From positions 1-32,581 of the forward strand of contig CAZZZH010000015.1 of assembly GCA_964658445.1 (NCBI GenBank): DNA of 32,581 nt, given 5' to 3'. The notes under the pieces were generated by a model, which saw only the letters and a list, made by a program, of their open reading frames with translations, did not search any database and was not told the origin of the DNA. Origin of the DNA: Ilyomonas sp964658445 (lineage in GTDB: Bacteria; Bacteroidota; Bacteroidia; Chitinophagales; Chitinophagaceae). This document shows, in pieces, positions 1 to 6,891 of this stretch (positions are counted from its first letter, which is position 1; every line of letters starts with the position of its first letter). The translations under genes and the position numbers were made by a program.

Positions 1-377
1 CGACTATAAAAGACTTGCAAACCAAGGCGAAAGCCAATACAGATGCGGGTTTCATGAACCAACGTTTGGTTGCATATCTATCGCTTGCGTTTTATTCCAT
101 CAGCAATCAGCTTATCCATTCCAATCAAAATGATGCAGCGCAGCGCTTTGTAACGCTTTATAAAATTGCAGATGCAACCAACCCCGAAGCATGGTATTTC
201 TCAGCCTTGTTAAATGCACGCAATGGCTCCTCAAAAAAAACAGAAAACGACTTACTGAAAGCTGCAGGCTATGGCTTCACCGATACAACTCGTTTGCTGC
301 AACAAAGTGAATTTCAAAAGCTGTTGCCTTCGATAAAAATTGCGCTTATTGAAAGCAAAATGAAAAGAACAGAATAA
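1..377 (+). CDS. C-terminal fragment of a TPR-like protein (5' end outside window)
   Basis: The reading frame is open to the left edge and ends at TAA 375-377, so only the last ~125 residues are visible. The first possible internal start (TTG at 15) is not a convincing start, so the gene most likely begins upstream. The segment is alpha-helical. The stretch NPEAWYFSALLNARNGSS followed by a second helix with LLKAAGYGF resembles tetratricopeptide-type helix pairs (W/Y at helix start, A-x-N, G at turns). No catalytic motif, membrane segment or signal is visible in this part. It could be the C-terminal helical domain of a larger enzyme or a scaffold protein. The TPR-like call is inference from residue pattern, and the function is unknown. 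Confidence 0.6.
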   Translation, partial: TIKDLQTKAKANTDAGFMNQRLVAYLSLAFYSISNQLIHSNQNDAAQRFVTLYKIADATNPEAWYFSALLNARNGSSKKTENDLLKAAGYGFTDTTRLLQQSEFQKLLPSIKIALIESKMKRTE

Positions 378-451
378 GTAAAAAGAAAAGACTGCTCAAA
401 TAACTGCCTGTGCTTTTCATCTAAATTTGAAGCGCAAAACAAAACTATCTT

Positions 452-605
452 ACACCAAACAACACACCCAAGGGACCAGAAATAACAGTGACAGATCTAA
501 TTTGCAGCAGAAGATTTTTATACCAGAAAACGACCCCTGAACTTTATTATCGATTACGCTTTGTTCCTCTTTATCTTTTTTGCAATCGGCGTTGTCTCCC
601 TATAA
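452..605 (+). pseudogene. possible decayed N-terminal relic of an RDD-type membrane protein
   Basis: No intact gene lies between 378 and 665. In frame from 501 to the TAA at 603-605 the DNA encodes 34 residues containing RPLNFIIDYALFLFIFFAIG, which looks like the R-x-x-N-x-x-I-D-x first helix of RDD-family membrane proteins. The frame directly upstream (452-500, reading TPNNTPKGPEITVTDL) would join it by a one-base shift near 500, and no start codon remains. The hydrophobic helix is seen directly. The RDD assignment and the idea of decay are inference, and chance is possible in such a short piece. Confidence 0.3.
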
Positions 606-644
606 GCTAGCTGCACAAACTATTCTAACTAACAAAGTAGTTTT

Positions 645-653
645 TATCTTTAC
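645..653 (+). promoter_or_regulatory. possible Bacteroidota-type -7 element for the M1 peptidase gene
   Basis: TATCTTTAC matches the TAnnTTTG-like -7 motif of the Bacteroidota primary sigma factor and lies 12 bases before the ATG at 666. No clear -33 TTG is present at the usual distance, so support is weak. Confidence 0.3.
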
Positions 654-665
654 GCCTATATTTTC

Positions 666-2573
666 ATGCTGATGAAATTGTTTGTTACGCTGCTTAGCTT
701 ACTCGTTCTTTCTTCTTCTCTCCTCGCCCAGCCGCGGTATTCGCCTAACGATACTTTGAATGCTTACGATGTACATTATATGAAATTGGACCTGGAAGTA
801 ATGGACACGTCTGTGTTTATCAAAGGCAGCGCAACACTGCAGGTAAGGATGGTACAGGACAGCAAAGTATTGTTATTCGATCTTCTGAATAACATGAGTG
901 TGGATTCGGTATTTGTAAATGGAAGCAAGGCAAACTTCATACATAGCGGCAACCGGTTGCGCATGTCTTCTTCTGATGCGTGGAAGAAAGACGCGCTGGT
1001 TACTACTAAGGTCTATTACAGCGGAAGTCCGGTGAATGGCTTAAGTTATTTAGGAAAACGATCCGGTTTTCCAACTGTTAGCAACGTATCAGAGTCGTAT
1101 CTGCTGTGGTGCTGGCTGCCCTGCAAGCAAGTGCTGACGGATAAGATAGATTCTGTTGATGTATGGGTAACTACGAAGAAGAACCTGAAAGCGTATGCCA
1201 ACGGTTTATTGCAGGATTCCATTGCTTTACCCGGCAACAAAATACAATACCAGTGGCATAGCAGTTATCCTATCACCTACTATCTCATCACTTTAGGCGT
1301 TGGCAACTATGCCGTGCTGAAAGACACGGCCCCATTGGGTTCTGGCGATAGCACGTCTCTGCCGCTTTTGTTTTATTTATACAATAGCCAATCCTATATC
1401 GCTGCGCAAAGTGAAGGTGCAGCAAAAACAAAATCTTTCATTCATCTGCTCGATAGTTTATACGGTATTTATCCTTTTGCTAAAGAAAAATACGGCGTTG
1501 GCGTGGCGCAGATATTCGCTACTCAAGGTATGGAAAACCAGACGATGAGCGTAAATCAGGACATGAGTGCCTGGCTGAATATACATGAGTTGCAGCACCA
1601 ATGGTTTGGCGATGCCGTAACCTGCAAGACCTTTAATGACATCTGGCTGCACGAAGGCTTTGCCACATACGCCGAAATGCTGGGCATTGAATTTCTGCCG
1701 CAGATAAGCCCTGGCAATGTAAAAGATTATGTAGCGGGATGGCACAAAAGTGTAACGTCTCAGCCGGGTGGCAGTGTGTATGTTCCGACAAAAGACACTT
1801 ACAATGAGAACCGCATTTTCGATGACAGGCTTACCTACAACAAAGGCGCATCTATCATCCATACACTTCGCTTTGAAACGGGAAACGACACACTTTTTTT
1901 TGCCGCCTTGCGCCATTATTTGTCGTCTTATTTTTATGGCAATGCCAACGTGAGCGACTTTATAAAAGCCTGGCAGGAAGCTACTGGCAAAGACCTCACT
2001 ACCTTCTTCAACCAGTGGTATTATGGCGAAGGATATCCAACCTATACGCTCACATTTTCGCAACGCGGAAAACAATTGACTATACAGTCTTCACAAGCTG
2101 TATCAGCGCCTTCCATAACGCCTTTCTTTCAAATGAAAATGGAGTATAAAATAAGTACAACGAAAGGCGATACTACAATAACGCATTATCAAAACAACCC
2201 GGTAGAAAGCTTTAGCATTCCCGTTAGTGGAACGGTTACTTCCCTTGTTGCCGACCCAAACGATTGGGTAATAGATGGCTCCGATAAAGCGAAAAAGAAT
2301 TCAGTTGAAACTGAATTAAACCATAACATTACTTCCGTTCGCACAACAGGCATTTTTCCCAATCCTTCTCCTAATCATTTTCTCCTCAAAACAGAAACGG
2401 CTTTTAATCACATTGATATTTATAATTCGCAGGATGAGCTTGTCTTTTCAAAAGAAGAAGCTTTAAACACAGAATCCAATGTTCATTCGGCTTTGAAGGA
2501 AGGTGTATATATTGTAGTCTGCCGGAAAGGAACCATAACAACCGGCGCTTTTCGCTGGATGAATGGGAAGTAA
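666..2573 (+). CDS. secreted M1-family zinc aminopeptidase with T9SS sorting domain
   Basis: This is a 635-residue zinc metallopeptidase of the M1 (gluzincin) family, predicted to cleave N-terminal residues from peptides outside the cytoplasm. A signal peptide spans residues 1-22 (hydrophobic core, ending LLAQ). The substrate-binding GMEN box is at 288-291. The zinc motif HELQH is at 307-311, followed after exactly 18 residues by the third zinc ligand E330 in WLHEGFATYAE. The last ~75 residues, starting near GIFPNPSPN and ending in short beta strands (IYNSQDELVFSKE, GVYIVV), match a type A C-terminal sorting domain of the type IX secretion system, so the enzyme is probably exported across the outer membrane. 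The start could be ATG 666 or ATG 672 (MKLFVTLL), and both leave the signal peptide intact. It appears monocistronic. Confidence 0.9.
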   Translation: MLMKLFVTLLSLLVLSSSLLAQPRYSPNDTLNAYDVHYMKLDLEVMDTSVFIKGSATLQVRMVQDSKVLLFDLLNNMSVDSVFVNGSKANFIHSGNRLRMSSSDAWKKDALVTTKVYYSGSPVNGLSYLGKRSGFPTVSNVSESYLLWCWLPCKQVLTDKIDSVDVWVTTKKNLKAYANGLLQDSIALPGNKIQYQWHSSYPITYYLITLGVGNYAVLKDTAPLGSGDSTSLPLLFYLYNSQSYIAAQSEGAAKTKSFIHLLDSLYGIYPFAKEKYGVGVAQIFATQGMENQTMSVNQDMSAWLNIHELQHQWFGDAVTCKTFNDIWLHEGFATYAEMLGIEFLPQISPGNVKDYVAGWHKSVTSQPGGSVYVPTKDTYNENRIFDDRLTYNKGASIIHTLRFETGNDTLFFAALRHYLSSYFYGNANVSDFIKAWQEATGKDLTTFFNQWYYGEGYPTYTLTFSQRGKQLTIQSSQAVSAPSITPFFQMKMEYKISTTKGDTTITHYQNNPVESFSIPVSGTVTSLVADPNDWVIDGSDKAKKNSVETELNHNITSVRTTGIFPNPSPNHFLLKTETAFNHIDIYNSQDELVFSKEEALNTESNVHSALKEGVYIVVCRKGTITTGAFRWMNGK

Positions 2574-2619
2574 GAAGCTTTTTTTGCCAACCCTATTGGG
2601 CTTAGTCGCAAAGTGAACA

Positions 2620-2636
2620 ATGCAGTATAACTGCAT
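2620..2636. promoter_or_regulatory. 17-bp palindrome upstream of glpK, possible operator
   Basis: ATGCAGTATAACTGCAT has perfect 7-base arms around a 3-base centre. It lies about 105 bp before the glpK start in the only gap ahead of the glycerol block. The size and symmetry suit a dimeric repressor site, but no other copy was seen in the window and no regulator gene is adjacent. A weak RNA hairpin is the alternative. Confidence 0.3.
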
Positions 2637-2693
2637 CACATCTTTACCCTCTTTTCTGGTGGTACCACATTTCAGCAAATCAAATGAGGCTGA

Positions 2694-2721
2694 TTGGATT
2701 TAAACAAAAATCCTACATTCA
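2694..2721 (+). promoter_or_regulatory. possible -33/-7 promoter for glpK
   Basis: TTG at 2694-2696 is followed after 17 bases by TACATTCA at 2714-2721. This resembles the Bacteroidota TTG / TAnnTTTG arrangement and would give a short leader before ATG 2742. The -7 match is partial. Confidence 0.25.
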
Positions 2722-2741
2722 TTCCATAATTGCTTTCCATC

Positions 2742-4241
2742 ATGCCTCAGTATATTTTGGCTTTCGACCAGGGCACAACCAGCTCACGTGCCATCGTATT
2801 CAACAAAGCAGGCGCTATCGTTGCCAGTGCACAAAAAGAATTTACCCAAATCTTTCCGCAACCTGGCTGGGTAGAGCATGACCCCAACGAAATCTGGAGT
2901 ACGCAACTTGGTGTAGCTGCGGAAGCCGTTACCAAAGCGGGTTTAACGGTGCGTGATATCGCAGCTATTGGCATCACTAACCAACGCGAAACGGTGATCG
3001 TATGGGACCGAAAAACAGGGCAACCTATTTACAATGCAATCGTTTGGCAGGACAGAAGAACAGCCTTCTTTTGCGATGACTTAAAAGCCGCAGGCTATGC
3101 TACTACCATCCAGCAAAAAACAGGTTTGGTAATAGACGCTTACTTCTCTGCTACTAAAATAAAATGGATACTGGATAACGTAGAAGGCGCAAGAGAAAAA
3201 GCGAAAAAAGGCGACCTCTACTTCGGAACAGTTGATAGCTGGCTGTTGTGGAAGCTAACGGATGGAATGGTCTATGCAACAGATGTGACCAACGCCAGCC
3301 GCACCATGCTTTTCAACATCCATACACTGTGCTGGGATGAAGACCTCTTGCAATTGATGACGGTGCCACAAAGCATGTTGCCACATGTGAAAAGCAGCAG
3401 TGAAATCTATGGTTATACACAGTATATTCTAACGTCGCAAAGCTTACCGGTTGCGGGTATAGCAGGCGATCAGCAGGCAGCTTTGTTTGGGCAAATGTGC
3501 CTGCAGCCGGGTATGGTAAAAAACACTTATGGTACCGGTTGTTTTATGCTAATGAATACGGGCGAAAGACCTGTTATTTCTAAGAATAATTTGTTGACGA
3601 CCATTGCCTGGCAGATAAATGGAACTACAAATTATGCACTTGAAGGCAGCGTGTTTATTGCGGGTGCTGTGGTGCAATGGCTGCGCGATGGCTTGCAAAT
3701 CATCCGGTCTTCGCAGGATGTTGAAACTCTTGCTGCGCAAGCTTTTGCAAGCGATGGCGTGTATATGGTTCCGGCGTTTGCCGGCTTAGGAGCACCGTAT
3801 TGGAACCAGGATGCGCGTGGCATGTTGGTTGGCATTACACGCGGCACCACCGCAGCGAATGTGGCAAGAGCTTGCATAGAAAGCATTGCCTTTCAAACGA
3901 TGGATTTATTGAATGCTATGCAGGCTGATGCAAGTATTGCCATTTCTGAATTGCGCGTGGATGGCGGCGCTACGGTGAACGAGGTGCTGATGCAGTTTCA
4001 AAGCGATGTACTGAACCTGCCAGTGATAAAACCGAAAATCACGGAGACCACCGCATTGGGTGCGGCTTACCTGGCTGGGCTGGCAGTAGGATATTGGGGC
4101 AGCGTGGATGAGATACAGGAGCAGTGGCATCGCGACAAAACGTATGAAGCCACTATTGATGAGGAACAACGAAACCGTTTATCAAAGGGCTGGCGCAGAG
4201 CGATACATGCTGCGCAGGCGTGGGCCAATGATAAAGATTGA
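2742..4241 (+). CDS. glpK: glycerol kinase GlpK
   Basis: GlpK phosphorylates glycerol with ATP to sn-glycerol 3-phosphate in the cytoplasm, the committing step of glycerol use. From ATG 2742 the product has 499 residues, the usual length for the family. The frame could be extended to a TTG at 2730, but MPQYILAFDQGTTSSRA is the canonical FGGY-kinase N-terminus, so 2742 is preferred. Visible motifs are the phosphate-binding DQGTTSSR, GDQQAALFGQ carrying the catalytic Asp, YGTGCF, FAGLGAPYW and the C-terminal ATP-binding DGGATVNE. The next genes, glpD and glpF, complete the pathway. glpK is separated from glpD by about 310 bp that include a small minus-strand ORF, so the two may be separate transcripts. 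Confidence 0.97.
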   Translation: MPQYILAFDQGTTSSRAIVFNKAGAIVASAQKEFTQIFPQPGWVEHDPNEIWSTQLGVAAEAVTKAGLTVRDIAAIGITNQRETVIVWDRKTGQPIYNAIVWQDRRTAFFCDDLKAAGYATTIQQKTGLVIDAYFSATKIKWILDNVEGAREKAKKGDLYFGTVDSWLLWKLTDGMVYATDVTNASRTMLFNIHTLCWDEDLLQLMTVPQSMLPHVKSSSEIYGYTQYILTSQSLPVAGIAGDQQAALFGQMCLQPGMVKNTYGTGCFMLMNTGERPVISKNNLLTTIAWQINGTTNYALEGSVFIAGAVVQWLRDGLQIIRSSQDVETLAAQAFASDGVYMVPAFAGLGAPYWNQDARGMLVGITRGTTAANVARACIESIAFQTMDLLNAMQADASIAISELRVDGGATVNEVLMQFQSDVLNLPVIKPKITETTALGAAYLAGLAVGYWGSVDEIQEQWHRDKTYEATIDEEQRNRLSKGWRRAIHAAQAWANDKD

Positions 4242-4348
4242 TTTGATGCACGAGGTGAGTTGTCTTATAAAGTTACGAGTTACCGGTTATAAATTAATGG
4301 TCAATAAAATGAATTGAGTAATAGCCATACAACATTCTGTGATTGACC

Positions 4349-4492
4349 TTATAATCTATACTCTTCGAGCAAGCTTGCGTTCTTTCTATTTTGTAGTTTA
4401 CAATACGCTTTGATAAAAGCCTGATTATTTTCAGAACGTACAAGTGTGCGACGCAACAGACGATCAATAGGATTTTCTGCGGCCCGGTCCAT
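4349..4492 (-). CDS. small hypothetical protein (47 aa) between glpK and glpD
   Basis: On the minus strand an ATG at 4492-4490 opens a 47-codon frame closed by TAA at 4351-4349. It encodes MDRAAENPIDRLLRRTLV and ends in NASLLEEYRL. An in-frame TAA lies 27 bases upstream of the ATG, so it is not a fragment of a longer upstream frame. Composition is that of a normal soluble protein (charged, helical, no low complexity), with sense codons throughout a gap otherwise without genes. No family is recognised. It would be divergent from glpD with about 60 bp between starts. It is shorter than common gene-calling cut-offs and may be a real small protein or a chance frame. Confidence 0.4.
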   Translation of the reverse strand: MDRAAENPIDRLLRRTLVRSENNQAFIKAYCKLQNRKNASLLEEYRL

Positions 4493-4552
4493 AATGGCTG
4501 TTTTGTATTTTATAAATTAATGATTGTCGATAACTGCCATCCTTATGTAAGT

Positions 4553-6049
4553 ATGAAAAGAGATAAAATGCTCGCACAGGTAAGGCTGACAGAAGAATGG
4601 GACATCATTGTCATTGGCGGTGGTGCTACCGGGCTGGGATGCGCTGTGGATGCGGCTTCCAGAGGTTATAAAACGCTACTGGCAGAGCAATATGATTTTG
4701 GAAAAGGCACTTCTGGAAAGTCAACGAAGCTGGTGCATGGCGGCGTTCGCTACCTGGCGCAGGGCAATATAAAATTAGTAATGGAAGCGCTGCGCGAAAG
4801 AGCCTATCTGCTGCGCAATGCACCAGGCGTAACAGCGGTAGCGTCGTTTGTAGTACCGGTGTTCAGCCGTTGGGATAAACTTTTTTATGGCATCGGGTTG
4901 AAAGTATATGATGTGCTGGCGGGCAAGCTATCTGTTGGTAAAACCAGATGGCTAAACAAGACGCAAACTCTCCAATATTTACCAGGCATACGGGAGCAAA
5001 AGCTACATGGCGGCATTCTGTATTTCGACGGGCAGTTTGATGATACAAAACTGGCAATAGAGCTTGCTGCCTCGGCAGTTGCGCAAGGTGCAGTAGTGTT
5101 GAATTACAGCAAGGTAGAAGCCATGCTAAAAAACGATGATAAGGTAACAGGTATAAAGTTTCAGGACACGATTACAGGTGTTGTTTATACAGCAAAAGCG
5201 AAGGTAGTAGTGAACGCAACAGGAGTGTTTGCAGATGTCGTAATGCAAATGGATAAGCCATCGAAAGAAAAGCTAATCACTCCATCGCAGGGCGTGCATA
5301 TCGTGGTAGAAAAATCATTCTTCCCGGGCACCTCGGCTATGATGATTCCTAAGACGGATGATGGCAGGGTATTGTTTGCCGTTCCATGGCATAATAAAAC
5401 CATTCTCGGCACTACGGATACGCCGGTGAAAGAGGTATCCATCGAGCCGAAACCCTTGCCCGAAGAGATTGATTTTATTATTCATCATGCAAATAAGTAT
5501 TTATCAAAAACAATAACGGAAAGGGATGTACTGAGCACGTTTGCCGGGCTTCGTCCGTTAATAAAACGAAAAGATATTTCTTCTACTAAAGTGCTGAGCA
5601 GAGACCATACGATTTTAATTTCCGATTCGGGTTTACTAACCGTGAGCGGTGGCAAGTGGACAACCTACCGGAAGATTGCAGAGAACGTAACAGAGAAAGC
5701 AATTAAAGTTGGGGGCTTGCAAAAGAAACTATGTGTTACAAAGACTTTGCGTATTGGAAGGGAAGATAAAATGATTGAAAAAAACAACGATGCATTTTTA
5801 CAAAACGATGCTCAGTATTCGGAAGAAGATATACAATACTTTACAGAAGAAGAAATGGCGATGACAGTGGAAGATGTATTAGCCCGACGAACAAGGCTGT
5901 TATTCTTAAATGCAGCAGCAGCAAGGGCTGCAGCGCCTGCCGTAGCGAGACAGATGGCAACGATATTGAGAAAAGATGAAGGTTGGATAGAGGAACAGGT
6001 AAAGGAATTTGATAAGCTGACAAGGCAGTATTTGCTACCGCTGGAATGA
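4553..6049 (+). CDS. glpD: FAD-dependent glycerol-3-phosphate dehydrogenase GlpD
   Basis: GlpD oxidises sn-glycerol 3-phosphate, made by GlpK, to dihydroxyacetone phosphate and passes electrons to quinone at the inner membrane face. The dinucleotide-binding motif IIVIGGGATGLG lies near the N-terminus, followed by the family signature GTSGKSTKLVHGGVRYL. A DAO-type FAD domain fills the middle, including GTTDTPV and the late SGGKWTTYR box. The C-terminal ~120 residues form the helical DAO_C domain (YFTEEEMAMTVEDVLARRT). The frame is open from ATG 4520, but homologs typically begin MKRxxM just before the FAD motif, so ATG 4553 (MKRDKMLAQ; 498 aa) is preferred. ATG 4520 would add 11 residues. glpF follows after 50 bp, probably co-transcribed. 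Confidence 0.95.
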   Translation: MKRDKMLAQVRLTEEWDIIVIGGGATGLGCAVDAASRGYKTLLAEQYDFGKGTSGKSTKLVHGGVRYLAQGNIKLVMEALRERAYLLRNAPGVTAVASFVVPVFSRWDKLFYGIGLKVYDVLAGKLSVGKTRWLNKTQTLQYLPGIREQKLHGGILYFDGQFDDTKLAIELAASAVAQGAVVLNYSKVEAMLKNDDKVTGIKFQDTITGVVYTAKAKVVVNATGVFADVVMQMDKPSKEKLITPSQGVHIVVEKSFFPGTSAMMIPKTDDGRVLFAVPWHNKTILGTTDTPVKEVSIEPKPLPEEIDFIIHHANKYLSKTITERDVLSTFAGLRPLIKRKDISSTKVLSRDHTILISDSGLLTVSGGKWTTYRKIAENVTEKAIKVGGLQKKLCVTKTLRIGREDKMIEKNNDAFLQNDAQYSEEDIQYFTEEEMAMTVEDVLARRTRLLFLNAAAARAAAPAVARQMATILRKDEGWIEEQVKEFDKLTRQYLLPLE

Positions 6050-6054
6050 ACACC

Positions 6055-6073
6055 TATTTCCGTACGTGAAATA
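6055..6073. repeat. short inverted repeat between glpD and glpF
   Basis: TATTTC (6055-6060) and GAAATA (6068-6073) form 6-base arms around a 7-base centre within the 50-bp glpD-glpF gap. No U-tract follows, so a terminator is unlikely. It may be a weak operator or chance. Confidence 0.2.
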
Positions 6074-6099
6074 AACACCTTTCACATAAACTAAATAAT

Positions 6100-6804
6100 A
6101 TGACTCCTTTATTAAGTGAATTTATCGGCACGACGGTTTTAATTACGTTAGGCGATGGTGTGGTTGCCAATGTTGTTTTACACAAAACCAAAGGCAATAA
6201 CGGCGGTCTGATTGCGATTACGTTTGGTTGGGCAATGGCAGTATTCACAGCTGTATTTATTGCCAAAGACAGTGGCGCACACTTAAACCCGGCAGTCACC
6301 CTTGCGCTGGCTTGCACCCACAAGTTTCCCTGGAGCAAGGTGTTGCCGTATATCAGCGTTCAGTTGTTGGGCGCAATGGCTGGTGCATGGCTGGTGTGGC
6401 TCGCTTATCACCAGCACTTCGATGAAACAACCGATGCAGATGCAAAGCTGGCCGTGTTTTGCACAGCGCCTTCTATTCGCAGCGCAACGCACAACTTTAT
6501 CACCGAGTTTATCGGCACTTTTATTTTTATTCTTTCGGTGTTATTCATTGTTGCGCCGGCAAATAGCCTTGGTGCGCTTAATGCATTGCCGGTGTCCTTC
6601 GTGGTGCTGGCGATTGGTTTGAGTTTGGGTGGGGCAACAGGCTACGCTATCAACCCGGCAAGAGATTTAGGTCCTCGTATCATCCATGCCCTTTTGCCCA
6701 TAAAAGGCAAGCGCGACAGTGACTGGAAGTATAGCTGGATTCCAGTACTGGCGCCGGTTTCAGGCGCCGTGGCAGCTGCCTACCTGTGGATGGCTATCCG
6801 CTGA
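6100..6804 (+). CDS. glpF: glycerol facilitator (aquaglyceroporin) GlpF
   Basis: This 234-residue inner-membrane channel of the MIP family lets glycerol diffuse in for GlpK. Both pore-forming half-helices are visible: HLNPAVTLAL (N63-P64-A65) and YAINPARDLGPR (N185-P186-A187-R188-D189). An Asp directly after the second NPAR is characteristic of glycerol facilitators rather than water-only aquaporins. Six hydrophobic helices are readable, starting with the N-terminal LLSEFIGTTVLITLGDGVV and its internal-repeat partner FITEFIGTFIFILSVLFI, the usual MIP duplication. It follows glpD by 50 bp and precedes an unrelated hydrolase with its own likely promoter, so it probably ends the glycerol operon. 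Confidence 0.95.
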   Translation: MTPLLSEFIGTTVLITLGDGVVANVVLHKTKGNNGGLIAITFGWAMAVFTAVFIAKDSGAHLNPAVTLALACTHKFPWSKVLPYISVQLLGAMAGAWLVWLAYHQHFDETTDADAKLAVFCTAPSIRSATHNFITEFIGTFIFILSVLFIVAPANSLGALNALPVSFVVLAIGLSLGGATGYAINPARDLGPRIIHALLPIKGKRDSDWKYSWIPVLAPVSGAVAAAYLWMAIR

Positions 6805-6853
6805 CCGCGCAGTTAAATGTTGTTTGTTTTACAAAAGAAGAAGATAAGTTTCG

Positions 6854-6886
6854 TTTGATACCTTTTACATTTGGTATTTACTTTTA
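6854..6886 (+). promoter_or_regulatory. possible -33/-7 promoter for the CocE-like hydrolase
   Basis: TTTG at 6854-6857 and TACTTTTA at 6879-6886 are separated by 21 bases, within the usual spacing for Bacteroidota primary-sigma promoters. Transcription would begin almost at the ATG (6892), giving a very short leader. Confidence 0.35.
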
Positions 6887-6891
6887 CCAAC

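Noticed and set aside
1458..2075. Long minus-strand open frame (205 codons) opposite the M1 peptidase
   Set aside because: It lies fully antisense to a gene with intact catalytic motifs and has no recognisable domain, so it is a shadow of the coding strand.
2730..2741. TTG start 12 bases upstream of the chosen glpK start
   Set aside because: MPQYILAFDQGTTSSR is the canonical N-terminus, so the four extra residues are not expected.
6871..6891. TTG start adding seven residues to the CocE-like hydrolase
   Set aside because: It would bury the signal peptide start. ATG 6892 gives a clean signal sequence, and the promoter -7 element overlaps the extension.
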